From Larkinella sp. C7 (GTDB lineage Bacteria; Bacteroidota; Bacteroidia; Cytophagales; Spirosomataceae): a DNA stretch of 64,000 nucleotides. Positions 39,162 to 48,056 of the stretch are shown here, in pieces (position 1 is the first letter of the stretch; each line of letters begins with the position of its first letter). The notes beneath the pieces are model-generated. The model did no database searches. It was not told the DNA's origin and saw only the letters and a list, made by a program, of their open reading frames with translations. Position numbers and translations under genes: made by a program. The stretch is from positions 671,466 through 735,465 of the forward strand of contig NZ_VBSL01000002.1 in assembly GCF_006149005.1 (NCBI RefSeq). Reading direction: 5' to 3'.

Positions 39162-40124
39162 ATGATAACATTTCTGACCGTTTGCACCATCCGACAACTG
39201 CCGCAAGCCCTCGCTCTGGGCGAAAGTTTGCAGCAACAGCATCCCGGCGAGTCGTTCGTCATTGGGCTTTGTGATGAAGCCTCTAACCTGCCGACCGGTT
39301 TTCAAATCCCGTATCCGGTGGTTTTGATCAGCGAGCTGGCAATTCCGGATCTGGCGCAGCTTTCGCAACAATACACCCCCGCCGAAATGGTGGCAGCCTG
39401 CAAACCGCTGTTTATCAGCCACGTCTATAAAAATCAGACGCAAAGCGACTGGCTGGTCTATCTCGATCCGTCTGTTGTTCTGTACCAACCACTGACGGAC
39501 TTGCCAAACCGGTATGCCGATGCGACGCTTGTGCTGACGCCACATTTACTCAAACCGGTGACGGACAATGCCTTTCCGGACGAAAAGTACCTTCAGAATA
39601 TCGGTTTATACACTTCCGGTTTTCTTGGTCTGAAACGGTCTGCCGAAGCTGCCCGGTTTCTGGGCTGGTGGAGTCAGCGGGTGCCCGAACGCGCGTTTGC
39701 CCGGCCCTGCGAAGGCATGTATACCGACCAGATCTGGCTGGCGCTCACCCCCGGATTGTTTGAAGGCGTTACGATCGTGAAAAACCCCGGCTGGCACCTT
39801 GGCTTATGGAATCTGCACGAACGACCCATGACGGAAAACACGCCGGTTATTTTCGTGAATTATAAAGGCATGGTCGATCAGGAAGGCTATTTTCAGGCGC
39901 AGGACCGGATTCGGATTTCGGCATTCCCGACGATTAAAAAGTGGCTGGGCGACTACCAAACCCGCCTGCGCGCCTTCGACCGGAATGGGCTGGCGTCAGT
40001 TGTGCCGGCCTATGGTCTTCAGCCCTTCAAACCGCCGGTGAAAGGCTGGCGCAAAAAAGCCGTCGAGACACTGCGGGAAACCGTTCAGTTTATCGAAACG
40101 GTCGATATTCCCCGGAAAATGTAA
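39162..40124 (+). CDS. GT-A type glycosyltransferase paralog with DPS in place of DPD
   Basis: 320 residues, clearly a paralog of the product at 36.2-37.2 kb: both share the TVCTI/TICSI start, ALGESL/TLGDSL, a TPH-x4-PVTD/PITD block, and a GLWNLHER/AYWNLHER block. Where the relative has Asp-Pro-Asp this protein has Asp102-Pro-Ser104 (VYLDPSVVLYQPL), so the second metal ligand is missing. It could be inactive, use a different ligand, or partner its paralog. Confidence 0.75.
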   Translation: MITFLTVCTIRQLPQALALGESLQQQHPGESFVIGLCDEASNLPTGFQIPYPVVLISELAIPDLAQLSQQYTPAEMVAACKPLFISHVYKNQTQSDWLVYLDPSVVLYQPLTDLPNRYADATLVLTPHLLKPVTDNAFPDEKYLQNIGLYTSGFLGLKRSAEAARFLGWWSQRVPERAFARPCEGMYTDQIWLALTPGLFEGVTIVKNPGWHLGLWNLHERPMTENTPVIFVNYKGMVDQEGYFQAQDRIRISAFPTIKKWLGDYQTRLRAFDRNGLASVVPAYGLQPFKPPVKGWRKKAVETLRETVQFIETVDIPRKM

Positions 40125-40132
40125 GTACTCAA

Positions 40133-40170
40133 AAACCCCATTGCTCATTATTCATTGTGCATTGTTCATT
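40133..40170 (+). repeat. Single arm of a word-repeat element
   Basis: Iterated words of the form ATTGCTCATT/ATTCATTGTGC/ATTGTTCATT, without a complementary arm nearby. It looks like half of one of the hairpins described elsewhere in the window. Confidence 0.45.
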
Positions 40171-40188
40171 CTTGACTATTCTTTTCTC

Positions 40189-40196
40189 TATCTTTG
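40189..40196 (+). promoter_or_regulatory. TAnnTTTG promoter box before the polymerase/ligase gene
   Basis: TATCTTTG is a perfect minus-7 element. The upstream TTG (40172-40174) is only 14 bases away and another is 24 away, so the minus-33 part is uncertain. The box is about 85 bases before the gene and suggests an internal promoter in the polysaccharide locus. Confidence 0.5.
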
Positions 40197-40281
40197 TGTA
40201 GATATTAAAAAAATACAATTGCCTTCTTAATCGGATCAGGCCAATTGAGGTATTTTTAAAATCGTATAAAACGAATACGCT

Positions 40282-41631
40282 ATGCTATCGTCATTGAAAG
40301 AATTATTTACCTGGCGGAGAATACACCTGATGCGGTATGTCGTCGGTATTTTAATGGTTATTGACGGCTATCCCCTGATTTTCTTCTTTAAGGAAACGCT
40401 TCGCATTGCACCGGGAAGTACGGCTTTTACGGCGGCTTTTCTGGCACTGGGTTTCGCGTTGATGATCCCTTTTCACTTTCTACGCAAACTTTACCGCCTG
40501 AACACCAACCTGTTGAACATGGCACTGCTGTTTTTTATCGTGATCATTTTCTACATGGCTTTTTACCGCGATCAGTGGTTTCGGGACGGAACGATGGATA
40601 CGATTTATTACATTTACGTAGCGTTGTTTTTGTTTCTGCTGATCAACATACCAAACGATATCATTGAGGTTTTTGTACCGATTGTGATTGCCTTCACGGT
40701 GGTTTCCAACCTTGCTCTGGTGTATGCCCTGATGACCGACCCTACCTGGAACATTGGTCAACGGGCTGCTATTCAGTATGGTGAGGGCGAATACCGATCC
40801 GGAAACCCCCACGTTTTTGCCCGGAATGCGTTAATGTGCGTCGTAGCCTGCGGTATCTGGGCGTTCCGGCCCCAAACGGGTTTTGTCGTCCGGATTCTGG
40901 CCCTGGGTTCCTGTATTTTCAGTATGGGCATTCTGGTGATGACGCAAACCCGTTCGAGCATCGTGGCCCTGATCCTGATTATCGGACTGTTTTTCATGTT
41001 CAATATCCGCCCACGGCAGATCAAAGACGCCGTTCGTGGTATGACGCGCCCGGCTTCGCTGTTGCTGTTTTTCGTGGCATTCATGGGTATTTCCTATTTT
41101 ATGCGCAAGAACGGTGATCTGATCGCCATCCTCTACGGTTATGCCGTCGCCTTCATTGAACGAAATCTGGAGAACGTGTATGCCGTTTTGGGGATGAAGG
41201 TTCAGAATCAGTTTGCAGCCACCCTGGATGCTTCGGCGGGCAACCGGGCCACCAGTTTTGTATACCTGCAAAACATCCTGGAAGGTCACATTCACGTTAT
41301 CCTCGTCGGGCAGGGCTACAAGTCCACCTACCTGGATGTGCCGCTGATGGAAGCCCTGATCAACCACGGAATTCCCGGTTTTGTAACATTTACGGCCTTC
41401 TGTTTCTCGGCCCTCTTCTACAGCCTGAAGACCATCCGCGACAACCCCGACACCCTTTCGACCTTCCTGGCGTACTTCTACATGATGCTGTTCGTCCAGT
41501 TGTTTACGAACGGTCGTCCCTACGAAATCTCGTTCTGGCACCCGTTCTGTCTGATGATCCGGTTTGTGGGAATTAGTCATCTATACCCCCCCAACCTGCT
41601 CAATCATCCGGTGGTTAAACCGGCACTCTGA
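40282..41631 (+). CDS. Wzy/WaaL-like O-antigen polymerase or ligase
   Basis: 449 residues, about eleven to twelve membrane helices with a long periplasmic loop (about 290-365). The second half has the pattern of the Wzy_C/O-antigen ligase family, including QTRSSIVALIL before the loop and NHGIPGFVTF after it. Joins repeat units or attaches a polymer to a lipid anchor in the periplasm. In a locus with an ABC exporter the ligase reading is the more natural one. Preceded by its own promoter box. Confidence 0.78.
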   Translation: MLSSLKELFTWRRIHLMRYVVGILMVIDGYPLIFFFKETLRIAPGSTAFTAAFLALGFALMIPFHFLRKLYRLNTNLLNMALLFFIVIIFYMAFYRDQWFRDGTMDTIYYIYVALFLFLLINIPNDIIEVFVPIVIAFTVVSNLALVYALMTDPTWNIGQRAAIQYGEGEYRSGNPHVFARNALMCVVACGIWAFRPQTGFVVRILALGSCIFSMGILVMTQTRSSIVALILIIGLFFMFNIRPRQIKDAVRGMTRPASLLLFFVAFMGISYFMRKNGDLIAILYGYAVAFIERNLENVYAVLGMKVQNQFAATLDASAGNRATSFVYLQNILEGHIHVILVGQGYKSTYLDVPLMEALINHGIPGFVTFTAFCFSALFYSLKTIRDNPDTLSTFLAYFYMMLFVQLFTNGRPYEISFWHPFCLMIRFVGISHLYPPNLLNHPVVKPAL

Positions 41632-41648
41632 GGCCTTACCCCATCTCT

Positions 41649-42809
41649 ATGAAGATTTTGATTGTTCACAACATCCTGTGGGCACACTATAAAGCAACCG
41701 TTTTCAGTGAACTCCATCGGCTGGCTTCGGCCTTTGGCAGCACTGTTCATGTGTTGCAGATTGCTCAAAGCGAACAATCCCGGGCACTGTTGGGAAAACC
41801 GGATCAATTGCCGGATCAATACAGCTACGAACTGTTGTTTGATACGGACATCGAGCAGGTCAGCACCTCCGCCAAAAGCAGGGCGCTGGTCAGCCGGATG
41901 CGCGCCTATGCTCCCGATGTGCTGTTGCTGACGGGTTACTACGACCCCGCCCAGTTGATCCTGCTGGCAATTGCCAAAGTCAGCGGCATCAAAGTCATCA
42001 TTCAGACCGAATCCACCCCCGTCGATCTGGTGCGCAACGGCCCACGAGAGTGGCTGAAAAGGCGCATTATTTCGCTGGCCAACGGTTTTTTCTGTTTTGG
42101 AACTCCCCAGGCGCAGTACCTGATGCAATTGGGTGCCCGACCGGAACAGATTCTGGTGAAAAACAACGCCGTTGTCGACAACGCCAAACTGCGGCAGGTC
42201 TACGAACAGGCTTTTCCGACGCGGTTAGCGAAACAACGGGAGTTGGGTCTGAAACCGGCCAATTTTGTGTATGTGGGTCGCCTGGCCCCCGAGAAAAATC
42301 TGACGGCTTTGCTGGACGCTTTTCATCAGGCCCGGCAACAGGCTGCGGAGTCGACCGACTGGGGGTTGCTGCTGCTCGGCGACGGCAACGAGAAAGCGGT
42401 TCTTCAAACGCAGATTGAACGGCTTCATCTTCAGGAATTTGTCAAAATATTGCCCAATCAACCCTGGTACCGCGTTCCCGAAACACTGGCGCTGGCCGAT
42501 GTCCTGGTGTTGCCCAGTTTGTCGGAGCCCTGGGGACTGGTGGTCAACGAAGCGATGGCCTGCGGGATGCCGGTGGTGGTGTCGGACCGCTGTGGCTGCG
42601 CGACCGATCTGGTGAAAAACGGTCAGAATGGCTACGTTTTCGACCCGCAACGGCCGGACGAACTCGTGAAAAGCCTGTTGAACTTTATGAACGAACGAGT
42701 TGACCGGAAAGCCATGGGGCGGGTTTCGGCCGACATCATTGCCGGTTTTACCCCGGAAACCGTTGCCCGGGAAATGCTGTCCGGATTTGTGAAAGTGACC
42801 CGTACTTAG
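41649..42809 (+). CDS. GT4-family glycosyltransferase
   Basis: 386 residues, GT-B fold. The C-terminal half has the retaining motif LSEPWGLVVNEAMACGMPVVVSD (split here: E-P-W near 290 and E-A-M near 298) and YVGRLAPEKNL at the hinge. The N-terminal acceptor domain starts ILIVHNILW. Begins 17 bases after the polymerase/ligase gene. Sugar and acceptor unknown. Confidence 0.88.
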   Translation: MKILIVHNILWAHYKATVFSELHRLASAFGSTVHVLQIAQSEQSRALLGKPDQLPDQYSYELLFDTDIEQVSTSAKSRALVSRMRAYAPDVLLLTGYYDPAQLILLAIAKVSGIKVIIQTESTPVDLVRNGPREWLKRRIISLANGFFCFGTPQAQYLMQLGARPEQILVKNNAVVDNAKLRQVYEQAFPTRLAKQRELGLKPANFVYVGRLAPEKNLTALLDAFHQARQQAAESTDWGLLLLGDGNEKAVLQTQIERLHLQEFVKILPNQPWYRVPETLALADVLVLPSLSEPWGLVVNEAMACGMPVVVSDRCGCATDLVKNGQNGYVFDPQRPDELVKSLLNFMNERVDRKAMGRVSADIIAGFTPETVAREMLSGFVKVTRT

Positions 42810-42826
42810 TTATTTCGAACCATCGT

Positions 42827-44005
42827 ATGCGAATCCTCCACATTTGTGCTTATACCTGGTCCATCGGTGGCCCGGCCCGGATGATTTACGACCATACGCA
42901 GGTTGCGGTGGCGGCAGGCCATCAGGTCGATATTCTGAGTCCGATGTCACCCGGCGACAAACTGTATCCGGCCCCGGAAGGCAGCCGGGTCATTCCCTGT
43001 CTGCGAACACCGTTCATCAGCCGTTTTTTTCGGGAAGTTTCGCTGGACCTTTACCGGTATCTCAAAGCCCACAGTGCCGACTACGACATCATTCATTGCC
43101 ACGGTTTGTGGCATTTTGGCAGCATCGCCCCTTTTCTGGTCGACAAAACCGTGCCGAAAGTGATCACCATTCACGGTGTTCTGGATGCCTGGGCGCTGCG
43201 GCAAAGTCGCTGGAAAAAACAAACGATGGATTTTCTGGTCCAGAAGAAATTCATGGCCCGCGCCGATCTGATTCACATTCTGAACGAAGACGAGCGGCAG
43301 GATGTGGAAACCTATCTGGGCTATAAACACCCGCGAATCGTTCTGATTCCGAACGGAATTGAAGTAGCAGACTTTGCGGTTTTACCACCCCAGGGCCAGT
43401 TCAAGAAGGAATTCAACCTGGACGTCAACCAGCGAATGGTGCTGTTTATGAGCCGGTTGAACATCAAAAAGGGACTGGATCTGTTGTTACCGGCTTTTAG
43501 AGACTATTGCCGCCAGCATACGGATGCGGTGTTGGTGCTGGCCGGGTCCGACGACGGCTACCTGCTACAGACTCAGCAATTCATCAGCCAGAACGGACTG
43601 GAAAAACAGATTCGGCTGGTGGGAATGCTCACCGGCGAAACCAAACTGGCGGCTCTTTCCGATGCCGATGTCTTTGTGCTGCCTTCCTACTCCGAAGGCT
43701 TGTCGATGGCGGTTTTGGAAGCGATGGCCGCCGGGGTGCCGACGGTGATTTCCGACCGCGTGGGCCTGGGCCGCCATGTGGGCCAAATTCAGGCGGCTTG
43801 TCTGACCGATCTAAACCCGGAAGCGATTGGGAAACAACTGGATGCGGTTTTACACCAGGCCGACTACGCCGAAACACTGCGAAAAAATGCCCGCAAACTC
43901 GTCCGGAGCCAGTATGAAATCAAGGTAGTTGGTCATCAACTGCTTCAGGAATACCAAAATCTGGTTTTCAGTTCTCACCAACGCTCTGAATCCCATCCCG
44001 CATGA
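42827..44005 (+). CDS. GT4-family glycosyltransferase
   Basis: 392 residues, GT-B fold. ILHICAYTWSIGGPARMIYD at the N-terminus with the acceptor-side Gly-Gly-Pro, ITIHGVLDAWALRQ, then SRLNIKKGLDLLLPAF and the retaining E-x7-E motif in SEGLSMAVLEAMAAG. Different enough from the neighbour at 41.6 kb to make a different linkage. The stop codon overlaps the next start by four bases. Confidence 0.88.
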   Translation: MRILHICAYTWSIGGPARMIYDHTQVAVAAGHQVDILSPMSPGDKLYPAPEGSRVIPCLRTPFISRFFREVSLDLYRYLKAHSADYDIIHCHGLWHFGSIAPFLVDKTVPKVITIHGVLDAWALRQSRWKKQTMDFLVQKKFMARADLIHILNEDERQDVETYLGYKHPRIVLIPNGIEVADFAVLPPQGQFKKEFNLDVNQRMVLFMSRLNIKKGLDLLLPAFRDYCRQHTDAVLVLAGSDDGYLLQTQQFISQNGLEKQIRLVGMLTGETKLAALSDADVFVLPSYSEGLSMAVLEAMAAGVPTVISDRVGLGRHVGQIQAACLTDLNPEAIGKQLDAVLHQADYAETLRKNARKLVRSQYEIKVVGHQLLQEYQNLVFSSHQRSESHPA

Positions 44006-44925
44006 GTTCGATCTCCGTCATCATTCTGACCCACAACGAAGAAAAACACATTGGCCGGTGCATTGCCAGTTTGCTCCCGTTTACCAAACAGATTTTCATC
44101 GTCGACTCCTTTTCAACCGATCAAACCGTTGAAATTGCCCGGGCGATGGGGGCCGTTGTCGTTCAGAATCCCTGGGTCAATTACGCGACGCAGTTCAATT
44201 ATGGTATCCGCCACATTCCGTTCCAGACCTCCTGGCTCATGCGGATGGATGCGGATGAGTACGTTTTGCCCGAACTGGCAACCGAAATCAACACCCGGCT
44301 TACCACCCTGCCCGATGATGTCAGCGGTATTTACGTCAAACGCCGGGTGATGTTCATGAACCGCTGGATGCGTCACGGCGATTACTACCCGATCTGGCTG
44401 CTCCGAATCTGGCGCAGTGGTCAGGGCATTTGCGAGGAAAGCTGGATGGACGAACACATTAAGCTGTCGACGGGCCGTTCCATCCAGTTCGAGCATGATC
44501 TGGTGGATCACAACCTTAACAATTTAACGTGGTGGACACAAAAACATAACCTGTACGCCATCCGCGAAGTGATCGATATTCTCAACATTCGCTTTAACTT
44601 TGACCAGTCGATTCGGGTTGAACCGAAGTTTTTTGGAACGCAGGAACAACGCAAACGGTATCTGAAGCAGCGGTATGCGTCGCTGCCGCTCTTCACGCGG
44701 CCGGTGGTGTATTTTCTGTACCGGTACATCGTTCGGCTGGGTGTGCTGGACGGACGCCCCGGACTGATGTGGCATTTTTTGCAGGGACTCTGGTACCGGT
44801 TTCTGGTCGATGCCAAACTGTATGAAGTCTATCACCGGGTAGGTACGGATAAACAAGCGATTATAGATTTTTTCCGAACAGAATATGGAAAAGACCTCCA
44901 GGCCCGGCAGCCGGGTCAGCACTGA
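44002..44925 (+). CDS. GT2-family glycosyltransferase (WaaE/KdtX-like)
   Basis: 307 residues. SVIILTHNEEKHIGRCIASL at the start, then IVDSFSTDQT and the metal site MRMDADEYV. This head is typical of WaaE-like transferases that act on lipopolysaccharide core or O-chain. The C-terminal part has Trp-rich and basic segments suited to membrane contact. The last 41 bases overlap the following acetyltransferase gene in another frame. Confidence 0.85.
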   Translation: MSSISVIILTHNEEKHIGRCIASLLPFTKQIFIVDSFSTDQTVEIARAMGAVVVQNPWVNYATQFNYGIRHIPFQTSWLMRMDADEYVLPELATEINTRLTTLPDDVSGIYVKRRVMFMNRWMRHGDYYPIWLLRIWRSGQGICEESWMDEHIKLSTGRSIQFEHDLVDHNLNNLTWWTQKHNLYAIREVIDILNIRFNFDQSIRVEPKFFGTQEQRKRYLKQRYASLPLFTRPVVYFLYRYIVRLGVLDGRPGLMWHFLQGLWYRFLVDAKLYEVYHRVGTDKQAIIDFFRTEYGKDLQARQPGQH

Positions 44926-45463
44926 CCTGTCGGTTTACAACAACAGTTGGTGGAACCCCGGCGGCTCCCGGCTCAAAATCATTCTGTGGTTTTTGGTGAG
45001 TTCGGTCTCCATCAATTCGTATCTGCCCCTTCCGGTACGGCTCAAAAAGTGGATTCTCACCCTATTTGGGGCCAAAATCGGGGTGGGGCTGGCCATCAAA
45101 CCGGCGGTCAACATCAAATTCCCGTGGCTGCTCACCATCGGCGATTATGTCTGGATCGGCGAAGGCGTCTGGATCGATAACCTGGCTCCGGTCACGATCG
45201 GCAACCACGTCTGCATTTCGCAGGGAGCCATGCTCGAAACCGGTAATCACAATTACCGGAGCCGAACGTTCGATTTATTTGTTAAACCCATACACCTGGA
45301 CAACGGCGTCTGGATCGGTGCGAAATCAGTCGTATGCCCCGGGGTTACCTGCCACTCTCACGCCATTCTTGCGGTGGGATCGGTGGCCACCCAGCCGCTC
45401 GAAGCCTACGGAATTTACCAGGGCAACCCGGCCGTCTGGGTTAAAAACCGCGAAATTCAATGA
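44885..45463 (+). CDS. WcaF-like polysaccharide O-acetyltransferase
   Basis: 192 residues of the colanic acid WcaF family. YNNSWWNPGGSRLK and the hydrophobic ILWFLVS segment near 30-50 lead into hexapeptide repeats (about 75-180; IGDYVWIGEGVWIDN, IGNHVCISQGAML). The candidate catalytic His is in ETGNHNYRS. It would add O-acetyl groups to a sugar of the polymer. The start inside the upstream gene is imposed: no other ATG comes before the conserved start. Confidence 0.85.
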   Translation: MEKTSRPGSRVSTDLSVYNNSWWNPGGSRLKIILWFLVSSVSINSYLPLPVRLKKWILTLFGAKIGVGLAIKPAVNIKFPWLLTIGDYVWIGEGVWIDNLAPVTIGNHVCISQGAMLETGNHNYRSRTFDLFVKPIHLDNGVWIGAKSVVCPGVTCHSHAILAVGSVATQPLEAYGIYQGNPAVWVKNREIQ

Positions 45464-46212
45464 AAGTAACGATCATAACGGTGGTGTTCAATGGCGCAGG
45501 AACGGTTCGTGACAGCATCGAATCGGTGCTGAACCAGACCCATCCCGATATTGAATACATCGTCATCGATGGCAATTCGACCGACAACACGGCCGAGGTA
45601 GTCCGCTCCTACGGTTCCCGCATCACCCGCTTCGTGTCGGAGCCTGACAAGGGTTTGTACGATGCGATTAACAAAGGCATCCGGCTGGCGACGGGCGACA
45701 TCATCGGTCTTATTAACGCCGACGATTTCTACCACCATTCCCAGGTAGTCGAAAAAGTGGTCCAGCTTTTCGAAAAAACGAACTGTGATGCCGTGTATGG
45801 TGACGTCATTTACGTCAATGCGGAAAATACGCAGAAAATTGATCGATACTGGAAAGTGGGCGAATACAAAGAGGGTGCCTTTCTATGGGGCTGGATGCCC
45901 CCCCACCCGACCTGCTTCATCCGTCGGTCGGTGTATGAAAAACTGGGCGGGTATACGCTCGAACTGAAAAGCTCGTCCGATTATGAACTGCTGCTGCGGT
46001 ACATCCACAAACACAAAATCAAACTCAGTTACCTGCCCGAAGTACTGGTGACCATGCGTTCGGGCGGCATGAGCAACGCAACGCTAAAACACCGCTGGCG
46101 GGCCAATCGCGAAGACCGTCAGGGCTGGAAATTAAACGGTTTGCGTCCTTATTTTTTTACACTTTTTCTGAAACCATTAAGAAAACTTGACCAGCTTCTA
46201 CCAAAGCTGTGA
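45460..46212 (+). CDS. GT2-family glycosyltransferase (WcaA-like)
   Basis: 250 residues. VTIITVVFNGAGTVRDSIES, IVIDGNSTDNT, SEPDKGLYDAINKG and the metal site LINADDFY are all present; this is the WcaA/PglI-like branch of short inverting enzymes. The start overlaps the acetyltransferase stop by four bases. Last gene of the tightly spaced block; a 138-base gap separates it from the WecA-like gene. Confidence 0.88.
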   Translation: MKVTIITVVFNGAGTVRDSIESVLNQTHPDIEYIVIDGNSTDNTAEVVRSYGSRITRFVSEPDKGLYDAINKGIRLATGDIIGLINADDFYHHSQVVEKVVQLFEKTNCDAVYGDVIYVNAENTQKIDRYWKVGEYKEGAFLWGWMPPHPTCFIRRSVYEKLGGYTLELKSSSDYELLLRYIHKHKIKLSYLPEVLVTMRSGGMSNATLKHRWRANREDRQGWKLNGLRPYFFTLFLKPLRKLDQLLPKL

Positions 46213-46350
46213 AAAATAAACGTTTTTTGCACCGCATGATAAAAATACTATACCACTTAGTCAGTTTTGATTGTACCAAAATTATAAAACAGTAACATTT
46301 ACGCTCTGTCCCTGTGATTTTATAACCAACGTATCATCACACCTGTCCTT

Positions 46351-47559
46351 ATGAATCTGGAATTGCTTCTTTCTTATATCCAAAATAAACTTACCGACGA
46401 TTTGTTCCAACTGGGACTTTACCAGTGCCTACTGTCGTTTCTGGTCGCTTGTTTTGTAGCCGTCGTATCCATCCCTGTCGTCATCAAAATTTCGGAGTTG
46501 AAGTTTCTCATGGAGAAACCCGGCTCGCGCAGTTCCCACAAAACGGCCACCCCAACTTTCGGCGGAATTGCCATCTTTGCCGCCATTCTGATCAGCTATT
46601 TTCTCTGGCCGGCCATCGACCAGACCGATATTTACCGGACCAACCTGTCCATTGTCGGCATGTCGATTTTGTTTTTCATCGGGATCAAAGACGACATGGT
46701 GGGCATCGACCCCAACAAAAAGATTTTCTTCCAGGTGTTGCCATCCCTGATTCTGATTTTCTTCGGCAAACTGCGGATCGATTACCTTTACGGCATCTTC
46801 GGCCTGTATCACATCAATGATGTGTTTTCGGTGCTCATCACCTGCCTTATTTTCATCACGATCATCAACGCCATCAACCTCATCGACGGCATCGACGGCC
46901 TGGCGGGGGCCATTTCTACCCTGGCAGCGTTGACATTCGGAAGCTGGTTTCTGCTCACCAATCACTTTGCCATGGCGTGTCTGGCCTTCACCTTGTCGGG
47001 CGCACTGGTCGGTTTTCTGCGGTTTAACTTTTCGCACACCAGCAAGATTTTCATGGGCAACACCGGCTCGCTCATTCTGGGCTTCCTGCTGTCGTTTTTT
47101 GCCGTCCGGTTCATCAACCTGAACAACTCCTTCCGGTTCGATCCCACGTCGTTTTTCAACGCGCCGATCATTGCCATCGTGGTGCTGATCGTACCGATTT
47201 TCGACACCCTGCGGGTTTTTCTGGTGCGGATCATGGCTGGTCGTTCGCCTTTCTCGGCCGACCGCAACCACATGCACCACATCATGATCGACAACGGTCT
47301 GACGCACGCAGCGGCCACGGCGGTGCTTTGCACGATTTCGCTGGTGAATACGGTTTTGTTTTTCCTTTTTCACCGCGACATCACCAACACGGTTTCGCTG
47401 TTTATTCTGATCGGGATGTTTTTCCTCTATATGGCCACCGGCGTTTTTCTGAAGATGCGGGCGCGCGTTCAGGCTATTGACAAACAACGCCGGAAAGGTC
47501 TCTACGCCAGTCAATTGGTCAATGCCCTGTCCGGAAAAAACTTTTTGAGATACCTGTAA
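46351..47559 (+). CDS. WecA/MraY-type polyprenyl-phosphate glycosyl-1-phosphate transferase
   Basis: 402 residues, about eleven membrane helices. Loop motifs of the family are present: KPGSRSSHKTATPTFGGIA, the Asp pair in GIKDDMVGIDP, AINLIDGIDGLAG, MGNTGSL and the cytoplasmic His motif DRNHMHH. It transfers a sugar-1-phosphate, usually GlcNAc-1-P, to undecaprenyl phosphate and so starts the lipid-linked glycan. The placement at the end of the locus fits an initiating enzyme; the carrier is recycled by UppP. Confidence 0.92.
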   Translation: MNLELLLSYIQNKLTDDLFQLGLYQCLLSFLVACFVAVVSIPVVIKISELKFLMEKPGSRSSHKTATPTFGGIAIFAAILISYFLWPAIDQTDIYRTNLSIVGMSILFFIGIKDDMVGIDPNKKIFFQVLPSLILIFFGKLRIDYLYGIFGLYHINDVFSVLITCLIFITIINAINLIDGIDGLAGAISTLAALTFGSWFLLTNHFAMACLAFTLSGALVGFLRFNFSHTSKIFMGNTGSLILGFLLSFFAVRFINLNNSFRFDPTSFFNAPIIAIVVLIVPIFDTLRVFLVRIMAGRSPFSADRNHMHHIMIDNGLTHAAATAVLCTISLVNTVLFFLFHRDITNTVSLFILIGMFFLYMATGVFLKMRARVQAIDKQRRKGLYASQLVNALSGKNFLRYL

Positions 47560-47612
47560 CCAGCAACTCCGACGACGGTCTTCGCCAACAAACGGGATTC
47601 TCTTTTGTTATA

Positions 47613-47633
47613 CGTCCATACTTAAAATGGACG
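47613..47633 (+). promoter_or_regulatory. Hairpin covering the ribosome-binding region of the 47.6 kb gene
   Basis: Perfect 7-base stem CGTCCAT/ATGGACG with loop ACTTAAA, ending five bases before the ATG at 47638. In the mRNA it would hide the translation start region; whether this matters is unknown. Confidence 0.4.
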
Positions 47634-47637
47634 AACC

Positions 47638-47946
47638 ATGGAAAATCAGACCAAAGGAGACTCGGCCGCCGATTCCCCTAAACCCGGCAATTATCGTCAA
47701 TCCCAATCAATGGAAAATGAGGACGGCCTGCCGCCCCTCTCCGAAGCCGATACGGCTCCGATGTACACCGATCTGGGTTTAGGCTCCGAAGATACCTACA
47801 ACAAAGGCGACGACGAAGCCACGGACACACTGCTTTACACCGACACCCACACCGCCATCAACACTGCCGAAAACCGCTCCAACTCTCTGGCCTACGAGGG
47901 CGATATCGACGACTTGACGACGGAGATTGAGCCGGAACAAGAGTAA
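47638..47946 (+). CDS. Small acidic protein of unknown function
   Basis: 102 residues, rich in Asp, Glu, Thr and Asn, with no hydrophobic segment and no recognised domain; likely disordered. TDTHTA and DTLLYTD give a repeated look in the middle. A start-site hairpin and the intact frame support it being real, but no relative is recalled. It follows the WecA-like gene by 78 bases and is convergent with msrA. Confidence 0.55.
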   Translation: MENQTKGDSAADSPKPGNYRQSQSMENEDGLPPLSEADTAPMYTDLGLGSEDTYNKGDDEATDTLLYTDTHTAINTAENRSNSLAYEGDIDDLTTEIEPEQE

Positions 47947-48056
47947 GTTTTCAGTATTCGATTTATCGTTTACGGGAGCTGGCGCATGTTTCTGGCCTAA
48001 GTTGTCAAATGTGTTAGCCCCCGTAAACGATAAATCGAACACCGTAAATCCACTTA
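47943..48056. repeat. Long hairpin between the acidic-protein gene and msrA
   Basis: The inner 20 bases of each arm, 47957-47976 and 48020-48039, are perfectly complementary (TTCGATTTATCGTTTACGGG). Outer parts (GTAAG... and ...CTTAC) also pair. The loop is 43 bases. It sits between convergent genes and could act as a two-way transcription barrier, though there is no U-tract. It uses the same TTTACGG-type word as the 37.2 kb element. Confidence 0.85.

Noticed and set aside
40133-40170. Possible CRISPR-like or tandem-repeat array
   Set aside because: Units are short, imperfect and without spacers; they match one arm of the word-repeat hairpins. No Cas genes are present.
46429-47514. 361-codon minus-strand open frame over the WecA-like gene
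   Set aside because: Composition rich in His, Gln and Arg as expected for the antisense of a membrane protein; no start context.
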